Part shown: positions 36,045 to 49,200 of the stretch, piece after piece
Layout of the letters: each line of letters opens with the position of its first letter
How positions within the stretch are numbered: position 1 is the first letter of the stretch
NCBI RefSeq assembly: GCF_902806685.2
Contig: NC_048550.1
Coordinates: forward strand, 3,825,383 to 3,889,382
DNA: 64,000 nucleotides
Reading direction: 5' to 3'
Source of the DNA: Maniola hyperantus
Lineage: Eukaryota; Arthropoda; Insecta; Lepidoptera; Nymphalidae
Made by a program: the position numbers and the translations under genes
The notes under the pieces: model-generated
The model's input: only the letters and a program-made list of their open reading frames with translations
Database searches by the model: none
Told to the model about the DNA's origin: nothing

Positions 36045-36273
36045 TTTAAAGGTATGATTCAGAACCACGCTGCACGCCGAGTTCCGAGCTAGGCAGCAAT
36101 GTTCCGCTACATTGCTGGCGCGACATTGCTGCCTAGCTCGGAATGTAATGTGATATAAGCTTATAGAGATTGTATGGCGACCAGTAGTGCCGCGACAGGA
36201 CTGTGACAGCTGGTGACAGCACTGTTGCGGCAGCTCTGCTGCGTGCAGCGTGGTTCGGAATCATACCTTTAAA
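36045..36273. mobile_element. MITE with TIRs and internal palindrome
   Basis: Left end 'tttaaaggtatgattc' plus 'ccacgctgcacgc' pairs with right end 'gcgtgcagcgtgg' plus 'aatcatacctttaaa'. Inside, 'ccgagctaggcagcaatgt' pairs with 'acattgctgcctagctcgg', giving a hairpin within the hairpin. Confidence 0.75.
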
Positions 36274-36368
36274 CTCATTAAAAATCAATTACTTTTATAA
36301 ATTCTCGTAGGTTTCATAATATATAAATCATGTACTAAAACGATTACGTAGGTAGGTATTCAATTATT

Positions 36369-36736
36369 ATACAGAATGTAACCAGAACGCTAGCAAAAAA
36401 GGAAAACAGGTTGGTGGTTACTGATAAGATACCGCAAAAAAGGCGAAAATTTTATATTTAAAAAAAAAAAGTTCACAATAATATATTGCAAATAAAACAT
36501 TTGACTGACGCTAGAGGTCAACGAACGTTGCGTAGATAGGCCACCCCACCTACGGCGCGGCATCGACCCCGAGTTTTGCCTGCTATACATTGAGAGTTTG
36601 AAAAATACTAAAGCACTAAAACTCCAAAATAAGGCAAATGGTTATTGGCATTGGATTTTAGGTTTGTAGGATTATAGGATTGGATTGTAGTGTAACAATA
36701 ACGCTAAGTTGCTAGCGTTCTGGTTACACCCTGTAT
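36369..36736. mobile_element. MITE family F, copy 2
   Basis: Ends 'aatgtaaccagaacgctagc' and 'gctagcgttctggttacac' are reverse complements and match the ends of the copy at 17190. Internal blocks are also shared. Confidence 0.75.
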
Positions 36737-37031
36737 TTATTAGTTATTCTATTCCTAGTTATAGGTATACCGGATTGGGGTTTGTGGAGTAGGGTGAAGG
36801 TTGATAGCGACTATGAATTTCTTGACGTCAACTGTCACCCTTCCGCAACCCTCGTATACAAATTACTATAGTAATAAAATTACTAGTGGATACTCGGCAT
36901 GTGCTACTACGCTAAACAAACCATCTTCGCATTATTGCCTTTCTAATGAAACCGGTCTGGACCTCATCGGTTGGATGGTTTCAAAGTCATAGATAGGTAG
37001 ACAACTAGAAACATTTTTGTGATTTGTATAT

Positions 37032-37248
37032 TTAGGACCTGTTTCACAACTGCCAGATAAATTATATCTAACAATAAATTTGACGATTCGACAGCTTTTG
37101 TATTGGGAATATCCGTTAGATAAAGTTATTATTTATTTATTGACTGCAATCTCACCTGGTGGTAAGTGATGATACATGATCTAAGTCTATCTGGAGGTTG
37201 TGAAACAGGCTTTAAAAATCTTTTAAAGCTTGTTTCACAACCTAACAT
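37032..37248. mobile_element. MITE, with nested repeat
   Basis: 'cctgtttcacaac' at 37039 pairs with 'gttgtgaaacagg' at 37197. A foreign block with 'gactgcaatctcacctggtg' (end of SINE family G, reversed) sits inside. A further half 'gcttgtttcacaacct' follows at 37228, only a few bases from the UNC93-B stop codon. Confidence 0.6.
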
Positions 37249-37258
37249 AATCATGTTA

Positions 37259-40200
37259 TTATTCACCGTGGTTATACGCGGAGTTATCTAGCCCGCCAAC
37301 ATACTTATCCATAGGCGATATCTCTAGAAATTTTTTGGATTTCCTATCCCTATATTCCACGATGAAATAGAAGAAAACTCCGACAATCATAGTGCCCAGT
37401 AGGATGTAAGTTTTGGCACTTGTTCGAAAGTAGGGAGATATGATGTAGGCAATGATGTAACCGACTGACTCCCACAGTCTGAAGTTGGAGAACGCCGCTT
37501 CTTCTCTGCCGGGAAATAGGATGCCATAGTAAGCTGTGAAATAAAATTAAAGAAAAAGTAAATAAGTAGAAACCGGCCAAGTGCGAGTGAGACTCGCACA
37601 ACGAAGGTTGAGTGCTCGGGTATTTTTCTCGACATTTTGCAGTATAAATCAAAAACTATGATGTATAAAAAGATATAAAAATATGTTTTCGAATGCAGAG
37701 TTGAAGCCCTTTCATATGATACCCTACTTGACATAGTTATCTAATATCTTACTTTGAAAATTGAAAATACTTACTAATTATTAGTTCATGAACAGATTTT
37801 CCCTTAATGTCTGATATAAGACCTACCTACATGCCAAACTTCATGATTCTAGGTCAACGGGCAGTACCCTGTAGGTTTGTTCACAGACACGAGAGATAGA
37901 CAGATAACAAAGTGATCCTATAAGGGTTCCCTTTTTCCTTTTGAGGTACCGAACCCTAAAAACATCCTTTAACTAAAAAGTCTGATGATAGTTACCATTG
38001 ATCTGCACAAGCCAAATGGAGTCGCATAGACCCCAAAAGATAGCTATAATGAACATGATGTGGCTCTGGTCATGTTGTGGTTTCCATACTAATATTAACA
38101 TGAAGAGTAAAAAATGGGCGATTGTGGCTACGATGATCAGGGGTATACGACCGGTGACCTGAAAATGAATTGAGGAGTTGTTATAAATCATCATCAGCAT
38201 CATCATCATCAACCAATAGACGTCCACTGCTGGACATAGGTCTCTTGTAGGGACTTCCACACGCCACGGTCTTGCGCCACCTGGATCCAGCGGCTCCCTG
38301 CGACTCGTCTGATGTCGTCTGTCCACCTAGTGGGGGGTCTTCCAACGCAGCGTCTTCCGGTGCGAGGTCGCCATTCCAGCAGCTTGGGACCCCGACATCT
38401 ATCAGTTGTACGAACTATGTGCCCTGCCCATTGCCACTTCAGCTTCGCAACCCGTTGAGCTATGTCGGTTACTCTAGTTCTCCTAAGGATCTCCTCATTT
38501 CTGATTTGATCACGTAGAGAAATTCCAAGCATAGCTCTCTCCATCGCCCGCTGAGTGACTCTGAGCTTTCTTATGAGGCCCATAGTTAGCTTAGCTTGTT
38601 ATAAATACATAGCTGCAATCACGTTAATTTATACTCATTCCTGAACTATAGAAAACAAAGGTATAGTCTATCTGTCTATCCGCTTTTCACAGCTTATCTT
38701 TTAAACCTTTTTAATAAAATTAACAACATGTATAGGCTTTTGTGACTCGGAAAATCAAAGTTTTCTCAAGGAATTCTTAATACCTAAACCCACGTAGGTA
38801 TATGAAGTCGCAAGCATGAAAGCGTCATTTAGGTACAGAAACCCTGGTCTCTACCATTCATTTACCACCGGTTCAAAAAGCACAAGAAGGGCCAGCCTCA
38901 AACTCAGCTTGCTTGCTACTCTTTTTAAAAAGCAAAACAAAAAGTACCTAATAATGTACATGAATGCAAAGCCGATTATTTTTATAAAATTTGTCAATTA
39001 CTTCAACCAAATGTTGTTTAACATACTCGTAGTATTTAAGTTTGTGCAATTGCAAATCTGAGAACTCTTACCTTAGCTAAATATCCAAAAACGACACATC
39101 CTATGGCATCTGCCATTCCAAACGTCATCATGACGAACCCAACTGTGCCCGTGCCGATGGCGCATGATACGAAGGACTGAAACAAAATGGTAAAAAAGGA
39201 TTAAGAACGGGTCTTTACTACAGCAACGCCTATTGTTATTTGAACTGCAAAGTAACGGTAGCAAGTTTGTTTAATCCAACCAACTCCCTTTCGGCGGTGT
39301 TCCCATTCAGGCGGTATTTATATACAAAAAAATCAAAGTTCGTTCAATATAAGGTTTAGGATTGAGATTTTTAAAATCGATTGCTATCTTCTTCAGCATG
39401 AGTTATTCATTAGATACTTTTTCATTCATAGCGTCCGTCTTGCATCTATCTCGATGACCCTTTGCCTGATCTCAAATAAGCACCTCTTAATTAGGTATAC
39501 TTTTCTGGTTCTGCTAGCTGCCATACTCAATAATTGCTAGATATTATCAGTCATAACTTTAGACTATGAAACTTATATCGAACTTACCGCAGTAAAATCT
39601 GCACCAAAGAAGGCCTGCTGCATTCCGACGAAGATGTTGATAATGACCAGCATGAGTGGGTTAGGCTCTATCAACAGCTTGAGCGTAACCACCAATAGAG
39701 CCACACCTGATAATCCTGAACCGGTTTCGCCACGACTTGTCTTGTATCTGATTGATAAATGTATCTTTATTAAATAAAGTAAGTGATTCAAGTAGGTACA
39801 TATTTAGATAATGATGTAGGGTCTAAAGATCTAGAAATTGAAGAATCTTGGAAAAATCAATGAATTAATTTTTTATTGTCTCTCTGAATCCTTACCTTTT
39901 CATTGAATCCACACCAACGGCTACGATGAGAGCAGCACCAGCCATGCACGCTAAATAAATGCCTGCAAACATAAATTATTGCAATTGAGATTTAAGGATT
40001 GCGTAGGTAAAAGGCGTCATAATACCCTCCCACCCCATGTAGACAACATCCAAAAGATGCATGGAGCCGCTAGACATAAGTGACTTAAGACCTAAAGGAT
40101 CTAAACAGACCTTTGCCTTGATAAGCAGTTTGACATCCACCGGACAAGGTTACGATGACGATAATAATAAATGAACTGCAGTAAGTTGAAGTAAAAAGAA

Positions 40201-43200
40201 TTAAGAATAATCGACGCTCACATTTAGAAGCGCAAAATGGCAAATTATCTACAATTACATAAAATTCTGAGAACAGAGGTTGTTCAACACCTTAAACACA
40301 TGAGGATTGTCGTTAAATGCAACACGTGTGAAGTGTGTCAATATGAATGGTCAACGTGCGAACTGCAGTCTATGGACCTTTTGTTTACTGAGGATGAATT
40401 TACTTGCAATACAGAAAATTTTGTTGCATCAACTGACCATCATTTAACTGCCAAGTTCAGAACAGTAAGTATCGGCTTTGTATAAACCCATCTTGACCTA
40501 GCTGATGACAAAGTTAATAATGTTAATGAGGACAATTAGTGATAATAATGAACGTGACGATGCTGCAGTGCTGATACATTAGTAAAAAATGATAAAGTGC
40601 CTCATTGGTCAAAGGCTAGCTTATTTGGCTGCTGATCATGAAATCCCGGATTTGAATCCCGGGTCGAGCTAAAAACTGACAAGAAATTCTCAGTAGCAGC
40701 ACATAGGTTAGCGAAGTTAATGCCCTGTGCCTCACAGAGAGCACGTATAACGTTAGCCTTGCGCCCTATCCCATCGGTCTATTAAAATGCAGGAATCTAG
40801 AGTGACTTGGGTGTATAATTTGTGTATGCAGTTGGTTTGGATGTCATGGCTAAAATTCGGTCTAGAAAACGTTATAAGTAGGTATATTAGAATGATATTA
40901 TAATTTATACTAATAAAATAGTTAGCTACAAAAAATACAAATAATCTCGGTCTCCTGAATTAGGCAATTTGTGATAGGAATCGATTGATTTGAGAGAAGA
41001 GCCACAATAAATTAAGTTCAAAAACCATAACCTACCTGCAATCATTTGTATCTTCTCTGGAGGTTGTGGCTGCAGAGCCTCTCCTGCGTCAGCACTGGGC
41101 AGAAAATTGGCACCGCAAAGTTTAGGTATCATTGATGCATTTACCGCAGTCACTGCTGCTAAATTGTCACCTGATGAGATAACTGGAACAACGCATTTTA
41201 ATCTAAGTAGTAAATATGGATGTTGACAGCGAAAAAATACATGCAAAATTTAATCCAAATTTTAATTATTTGAAAATGGAGAGATTCTGTTTGAGTTTCA
41301 ATTATTTTCATCTATTGGTGAAGATTAATACAGACAAAACGCTATAGATAATGCTGATGATAAATGAAGAACTGACGCAGTTATTCCAGTGCAATGCTAG
41401 CTTGTAACACTATTACCCAGTGCATCCCATCATAGATAAAAAGTAGATCACCCCTTTTAATGCACCGTCTCCTCATAAATGCTGATAATAAACATTAGAA
41501 AAATTTCCACTTTCGTGACCGCTGCTCTAAATAAAAATATTGTGCTCTTCCAAATTAAATATAACGGAACAGTAGTGTATAATTGGGCATTCTAGATCAT
41601 TAGTGATCTAGCAATGCCCAATTATAGCTTTTGCATTTCGTTCATTCGAAACATGATTTAGTGATTTTCAGTTCGGTTGCTATCTGGTTTTGTCTTGAGT
41701 CGATTTCGATCTGTTTCAGAAAGTGAATAAACATATTCATAAACAATATTTGTATGTTCACGTTACGATCGAAGCGACTCGCGTACGCCAGCAAGCAGTT
41801 TGAGCGCTAGGCGACGCGGCGCTCGTGAATCCATTAATCGAATCCACGATACGTGAATACATTATCATTGGCAGAAAGCGAGCTCTCCATCAACAAATAA
41901 AGTGTTATGTTATGCACGCTTTTATCACAACTTACGATGAGGAAAACATCGTGAGGAAACCCGCATGCTTGGATGATTATTATCTGACATGTGTTTACCC
42001 ACCAACCACACTGAGCCAGCGCGGTGGATTCAGGCTCAAATCCCTATCGCTATCTGAGAGGAGGTCATTTTCCAGCAAAGGGAGTTTAAAAGGCTGTTAC
42101 TTACCGTGGTAGCGAGCTCATCTCTGGGAAGGAAAAGGCGTTCTTCTGAAAAACATTAACATTGAAACACCTATTTTATATAGGTAAAGTAACATATCCA
42201 AGTTAAATTGCGAAATATTTCTTGCTAATCGGTATATTGCTGACTGAAATACGATGCATCATGTTTACTTCATTTTTGTACCTAATGTCTACCAAGTGTT
42301 TTCTGCAAATAGTAATCAATACAGGGTGTAATTTAGTTGGTTCCTCATTACTTCTTTTGATACTAAATTAACAGTAAATTAATAGATAGACGTTTATTGT
42401 ATAGTTTATTTATTATTTTGGTATTACGCTTTTATTCTCCAAATAGTAATACAGAAAGTTTGTTTTTAACCCAAGCTGATTATAATAATAGTAAGTTACC
42501 GTAGTTACTCGAATAGGAATCGGAACTAGAACCCCATGCATTTCCGCATAGTATAGGTATAGACGAATTGAATAAGATCCTACTTATAATATTATAAATG
42601 TGAAAGTGTGGATGTTTGGATGTTTGTTACTCAATCACGCAAAAACAGCTAAACGGATTTGGATGAAATTTTAAATGAAGATAGATTATACCCTGGATTA
42701 ACACATAGACTACATTTTATTTCGGAAAATTAAAGGGTTCCTGCGGGAATGAAAAAACTTAATCAACGCGGACGAAGTCGTAGGCATCATCTAGTATAAT
42801 CAGATATAGGTACCTATTAGTAATTTTATAACTGAAAGCTATTAGATTACATCCTGTACCTTTGTGAAGTGCAAGACAAGCATTTCGTTGAATTGTAAGT
42901 TTGAGTCTAAACGATAACTTGGGTTCCGTGTATATAAATGAACATAAATATATTCAATACAAATACTACTTATAGCCGCAGACATAATCAAGGAAAATAT
43001 AATTTTATGTAGGTACCTACTACTACCTATGTCATCATCATCATCATCATGATCAACCCATCACCGGCTCACTACAGAGCACGGGTCTCCTCTCAGAGTG
43101 AGAAGGGTTTTGACCATAGTCTATCACGCTGGCCACATGCGGATTGGTAGACTTCACACACCTTTGAGAATATTATGGAGAACTCTCAGGCATGCAGGTT

Positions 43201-46200
43201 TCTTCACGATATTTTCCTTCACCGTTAAAGCAAGTGATATTTAATTACTTAAAATGCTCATAACTCCGAAAAGTTAGAGGTGCGTGCTCGGGATCAAACC
43301 CCAAACCTCCAATTAGAAGGCGGACGTCCAAACCACTAGGCTATCACTACCTATATACCTACTATATATATAGAAGAATTCACAAACTTGCATTTTAAAG
43401 TTTTTTAAAAGTAATACTAAGATAGTGTTTTATAAATTATTTTACAACGGAACCCTAAGCAAAAACTGCAAGCATTTACGTAGAATTGCAAGTTTGAGTC
43501 TAAACGATAACTTGGGTTCCGTGTATATAAATGAACATAAATATATTCAATACAAATACTACTTATAGCCGCAGACAAAATCAAGGAAAATATAATTTTA
43601 TGTAGGTACCTACTACTACCTATGTCATCATCATCATCATCATCACGATCAACCCATCACCGGCTCACTACAGAGCACGGGTCTCCTCTCAGAGTGAGAA
43701 GGGTTTTGACCATAGTCTATCACGCTGGCCACATGCGGATTGGTAGACTTCACACACCTTTGAGAACATTATGGAGAACTCTCAGGCATGCTGTTTCTTC
43801 ACGATATTTTCCTTCACCGTTAAAGCAAGTGATATTTAATTACTTAAAACGCAAATAACTCTGGAAAGTTAGAGGTGCGTGCCCGAGACCGAACCCTCGA
43901 CCTCCAATTAGAAGGCGGACGTCCTAACCACTAGGCTATCACTACCTATATACCTACTATATATATAGAAGAATTCACAAACTTGCATTTTAAAGTTTTT
44001 AAAAGTAATACTAAGATAGTGTTTTATAAATTATTTTACAACGGAACCCTAAGCAAAAACTGCAAGCATTTACGTAGAATTGCAAGTTTGAGTCTAAACG
44101 ATAACTTGGGTTCCGTGTATATAAATGAACATAAATATATTCAATACAAATACTACTTATATCCGCAGACAAAATCAAGGAAAATATAATTTTATGTAGG
44201 TACCTACTACTACCTATGTCATCATCATCATCATCATCATCATGATCAACCCATCACCGGCTCACTACAGAGCACGGGTCTCCTCTCAGAGTGAGAAGGG
44301 TTTTGACCATAGTCTATCACGCTGGTCACATGCGGATTGGTAGACTTCACACACCTTTGAGAACATTATGGAGAACTCTCAGGCATGCTGTTTCTTCACG
44401 ATATTTTCCTTCACCGTTAAAGCAAGTGATATTTAATTACTTAAAACGCAAATAACTCTGGAAAGTTAGAGGTGCGGGCCCGAGACCGAACCCCCGACCT
44501 CCAATTAGAAGACGGACGTCCTAACCACTAGGCTATCACTACCTATATACCTACTATATATATATATATAGAAGAATTCACAAACTTGCATTTTAAAGTT
44601 TTTTAAAAGTAATACTAAGATAGTGTTTTATAAATTATTTTACAACGGAACCCTAAGCAAAAACTGCTTTAACGTTAGTTTCCCAATGGTAGTTACGACA
44701 CATTCTGTAAAATAACAATCATATTATTATATATTTTATTTAAATTGTTTTCTAATTTTGCGACTATCAAATTTTGCATATTCAGGCAAGCGTGCGGGGA
44801 ATGACCTGAAGCGGCGGAGTCCGTCTAAACGACAACTTTGGGTTCCGTATGTATTATTGAACGTAAATATATTAAATAAAAATACTTAAATATAAAAACT
44901 TAAGTTTATAAAATAAAAAAGACAAAAGCAAGGAAAATATAATTTTATGTAGGTACCTACTACTACCTTTATTATCGTCATCATCATGATCGGCTCACTA
45001 CAGAGCACGGGTCTCCTCTCAGAGTGAGAAGGGTTTTGACCATAGTCTATCACGCTGACCACGTGCGGATTGGTAGACTTCACACACCTTTGAGAACATT
45101 ATGGAGAACTCTCAGGCATGCAGGTTTCTTCACGATGTTTTCCTTCACCGTTAAAGCAAGTGATATTTAATTACTTAAAACGCAAATAACTCTGGAAAGT
45201 TAGAGGTGCGTGCCCGAGACCGAACCCCGACCTCCAATCAGAATGCGGACGTCCTAACCACTAGGCTATCGCTACCTATATACCTACTATATATATAGAA
45301 GAATTCACAAACTTGCATTTTAAAGTTTTTTAAAATTAATACTAAGATAGTGTTTTATAAATTATTTTACAACGGAACACTAAGCAAAAACTGCTTACAG
45401 TGGGTGTTATGAACGTTTATAAGCATGGTTTTCGAAAATACATCATTCATCCAACAAAGTCAACGAGTCGTGGAAGGAGTTTTCAAAGCTGAAAACTTGC
45501 AAGAGCCTGCGAGCCGCCTCTCACCTGCTACCTGCCTGATCTATCGCGCTACAGTCGTCACCATTATTCATAATGTACGTAAGTGTTAAAATCAATGTTT
45601 AACTTCAGTTTTAAAACTAGATTTAACGCAACATAGTGATAGCGTTATGAAATCAATTAGTTGATAATACCTCATTATAGTAATTATCATCATCATCATC
45701 ATCATCAGCAACCCATCAACGGCTCACTACTGAGTGCAGGTCTCCTCTCAGAGAAAGGTTATAGGCCATAGTCCACCACGCCGGTCCAATGCGAATTGGC
45801 GGACTTCGAGAACTTTTTTATGTGGAACTCTCAGGTGTGCAGGTTTCCTCAGGATGTTTTCCTTCACCGTTGAAGCAAGTGATATTTAATTATCACTTAG
45901 CTTCGAAAAGTCAGAGGTGCGTGCCAGGGATTGAACTTGCGACCCGAATAGGAGACCACAGCCCTAACCACTAGGCTATCACTGCTTATAGTAATTATAA
46001 ATAAATCTAATCTAAATATTTAACCGACTTCAAAAAAAGGAGGAGGTTCTCAATTCGTCGGAATCTTTTTTTTTTTTTACTAATTTGTTCCTTTTAGTTT
46101 TAAATTCTATTGTTTGATTTATTTTAGTAGCATTTTGTCGTCAATGCTTTTTGTACATAGCACAAGGTTTTTATACAGAATATCAGCGTTGGAAATATAT

Positions 46201-49200
46201 TAAGATGTGTATCCAACAGATGCTGAGTAGACGACTTTTGGTTCTCATAATTATTATTTTTGTAAATTGTGTTTTTGAACCAAATAAAGATTTTATTATT
46301 ATTATGAAATGTTTTGCTAATATTTTTCTTAAAGATTTTATTTTTATATTTTTTCTATTAGGTCTGATTCAGAATATGAATTTGCAGTACCACCGGCAAA
46401 GGTGAAAAAACCCAGGAAGTCTTCCACGCCTGCAAAAGTAGCCAGCAAGCAAACGAGCGAGGAACCAGCAAGGTAATATTATCATTATACTTTATTTCAG
46501 AGCGCTTATCTAACCGTTGAGCTACTACGACTTTATAGTATAACTTGTGTGTTTGCGATATTCAATATTTTAAAGCTATACGCGGTCAAGAGTTATGGGT
46601 TCGAATCCCTGTTTAGTTTAGTAAAAGCATGCTAGTTTTAATTTATAAGGTTACTAATATTTTTGTTTTATTTTTAGAAGCCGGAAAGGAAAACTTTTGG
46701 ACATCTTCGGTCTGCAATCGGATGACGATGAAGGTGGTGCAGTGAAGTCGCTACCATCGTTTATAGTGAACAGGGTCGCGAACGGCGTCCAGAGACGGAG
46801 CGTGTCTACGACAGGACCATTTTATTTGGAGTTGCGCGTGTACGACCGCTGCGACGCCGAGGCTACCGAGTCGGACGAACGCTGGAAGAAAGCGCTGCTG
46901 CGTTTGGCCTGCTCGGTGGACGACGACTCGTCGCAGTGGAAAGCACTGCAGCGACTCGTAAAGGAACTGCACGAATTATTTAAGGACTCGGACCCGACAT
47001 TTATGTCGGGTAACTTTAATTTTAAGAAAAGATAGAACAATTTTAATGTATACGTGTATGTGTATGTGTGTAGTACTTAGGTAATAAGGCAAATGAAGGA
47101 ATAACATTATAAGAAAGGTTTTATTTTTATTAATTCATTAGTTAGGTTCCTAATAAATGGTATAAGGTTTTATTAGTTTTTTGGTTTTTCAGTTCTTTAG
47201 GTGTAAATCTAATTTTTATAAATTCATAATGCCTTTTTGTCAAGTTTGCTCAGTCGAGGTGACTAAAAAGCAGTGGATAGGTCATCTCCGCAGTAACATA
47301 CACAAAAGTATCTCTATGAATGAAATAAGTAGTGGAATTGTTAAAATTTCATCTGCTTTCCAAGGTAGAATAGCTTCATATCGAATACTTGCGTTGGAGT
47401 TTGAGCAAAGTTTGCCTGAAATATTTTTAGAAAATATTAGTTCTAAACTAAAAAGTATTTTAAATTCTTCTCTTAGTAACCATGATAGTATAAAAGTTAA
47501 CTTTGAATATTTTGGTACTTTTCTCTTGTTCAAAAATAATGAACAAGAAACAAAGTCTTTCGTTACAAAAAATATAGTTATTTGTAAAAACTACTCATTT
47601 GATTGCATATTTCAGACACTTATTGAGACAATTAAAAAAAAAATTCAAGAATTTGAAGAACGCGATAGTGGGTGGACTTTTTTATGCAATTCGTACTTGG
47701 AAGTAAATGTTAATAAATACGATCCATTGAATGGATCGAGCTATATTGATTTACCGCGATTGTTTAGAAATAAGAAAGCTTGTCTCAATATTAAAAATAG
47801 TGATCCGTATTGTTTTCTGTGGTCTATTGTAGCAGCGGTTTATCCCACAAGCAAAAATAGCGCTCGCACATCCTCGTATCCTCATTTTCGTGACGTTTTG
47901 AACATACAAAATATGAATTTACCTGTTACATTTGCAGATATTAAGGTATTCGAATCTAATAACTCTAATATTTCTGTTAATGTATACTCTTTAAAAAACA
48001 GTAATACGATTGTAGGTCCTATATATAGATCAGAGTTTAAGCGTAAAATAAAAGTTAATTTACTTTTGATTGACAAAGGCAATAAATCACACTACGTTCT
48101 CATAAAAAATTTACCGCGTCTCGTTGGGAGACAAGTTACAAAACACCACGCTAAACTATATTTTTGTGATGATTGCCTTCTTTTCTTTTCAACCGAAATT
48201 AATTTAAATAATCACATTTGTAGTGGTGTAGCTACAGTTTTACCAGAAAAAGGTTCTTTTGTACAATTTAAAAATTTTCAACGTAAGCAAGATGTACCCT
48301 TTGTTATTTATGCAGATTTTGAAACATTATTAAAACCAGTTCATGGTTGCGAGCCTGACCCTTGTTGTAGTTACACGGCAAAACAACAGCTACACGTTCC
48401 TGCCGCCTTTGCATATCATATTGTCTGTTCTTTTGATGAAAATCTTAATAAGTTTAGACAATACCGAGGACCTGATTGTGTGATAAAGTTCATAGAGTTT
48501 CTTTTAAAAGATGTTAAAGAAATATATTGTATTTTGAACACTGAGATACCAATTATATTTTCAGAAGAAAATGCTAAAGCTCATGCTTCCGCTTCGAAGT
48601 GCCACATCTGTAATGAGTTATTATTTTTTGATAAAGTTAGAGACCATTGTCATTTGACAGGTTGTTATCGCGGCGCAGCACATCAGTATTGTAATTTGCG
48701 TTATAGCGTTCCAAAACTATTACCAATATTTTTTCATAATTTGTCGGGTTATGATTGTCATTTATTTATAAAAGAGCTAGGCGAACTCGAAGGAAATATA
48801 AAAGTTATTCCTAAGAGTAAGGAAAGTTACATATCGTTCACAAAATTTTTAAAGATTTCTGATAGTCAGTTTGCACAAGTTAGATTTGTAGATTCTTATA
48901 AGTTTTTAAGCGCGAGCATTGCAAAATTAGTGAACGGATTAGACACCGATGACTTTATATACTTGAAAAAATACTTTCCCGAGGAGTCCCAATTTCAATT
49001 AGTAAAAAGAAAGGGAGTATATCCTTATGACTTTATGACTGATTGGAAAAAGTTTCTATATGATCAACTTCCACCGAAACAATGTTTTTATAATATGTTA
49101 AATGATGAAAATGTCAGTGATGCTTGTTATAACCACGCTAAAACCGTTTGGGAAACATTTGGCATCTTAAACATGGGCGAATATACTGATCTCTACCTTA

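Larger units (their letters stand above)
26779..37258. other. Intergenic region between UNC93 paralogues
   Basis: Upstream of gene A and downstream of gene B (both on the minus strand). No conserved reading frame. It holds SINE fragments (26813, 27843, 29896, 32340, 34221), a GT-rich minisatellite (28834-28898), an RTE tail (31085), family C (33973) and five fold-back or TIR elements (33541, 35014, 36045, 36369, 37032). A 5' non-coding exon and promoter of gene A are probably in the first part, but I cannot place them. Confidence 0.6.
41667..46361. other. Polinton left-arm cargo region
   Basis: No Polinton core gene. It contains a degenerate SINE-like piece (about 41920-42100), a family C repeat (42578-42795), the four-unit tandem array (42885-45392), a SINE family A copy (45687-45988) and, near 46021, a 'accgacttcaaaaaaaggag' repeat common in insects. 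All of it lies inside the target-site duplications. Confidence 0.8.

Noticed and set aside
41825..42112. 95-codon plus frame in the Polinton left arm
   Set aside because: It overlaps SINE-like sequence ('gaggaaaacatcgtgagga') and shows no protein family; most likely repeat-derived.
45430..45553. Possible upstream exon of the Polinton cargo gene, from an ATG near 45428 to a GTACGT/GTAAGT donor
   Set aside because: The frame is open and the donor plausible, but neither donor gives the phase needed to join the exon at 46362, so I do not include it.
46151..46405. 84-codon plus frame before the cargo exon
   Set aside because: AT-driven composition (Ile/Phe-rich), runs through the splice acceptor at 46361 and is out of frame with the exon.
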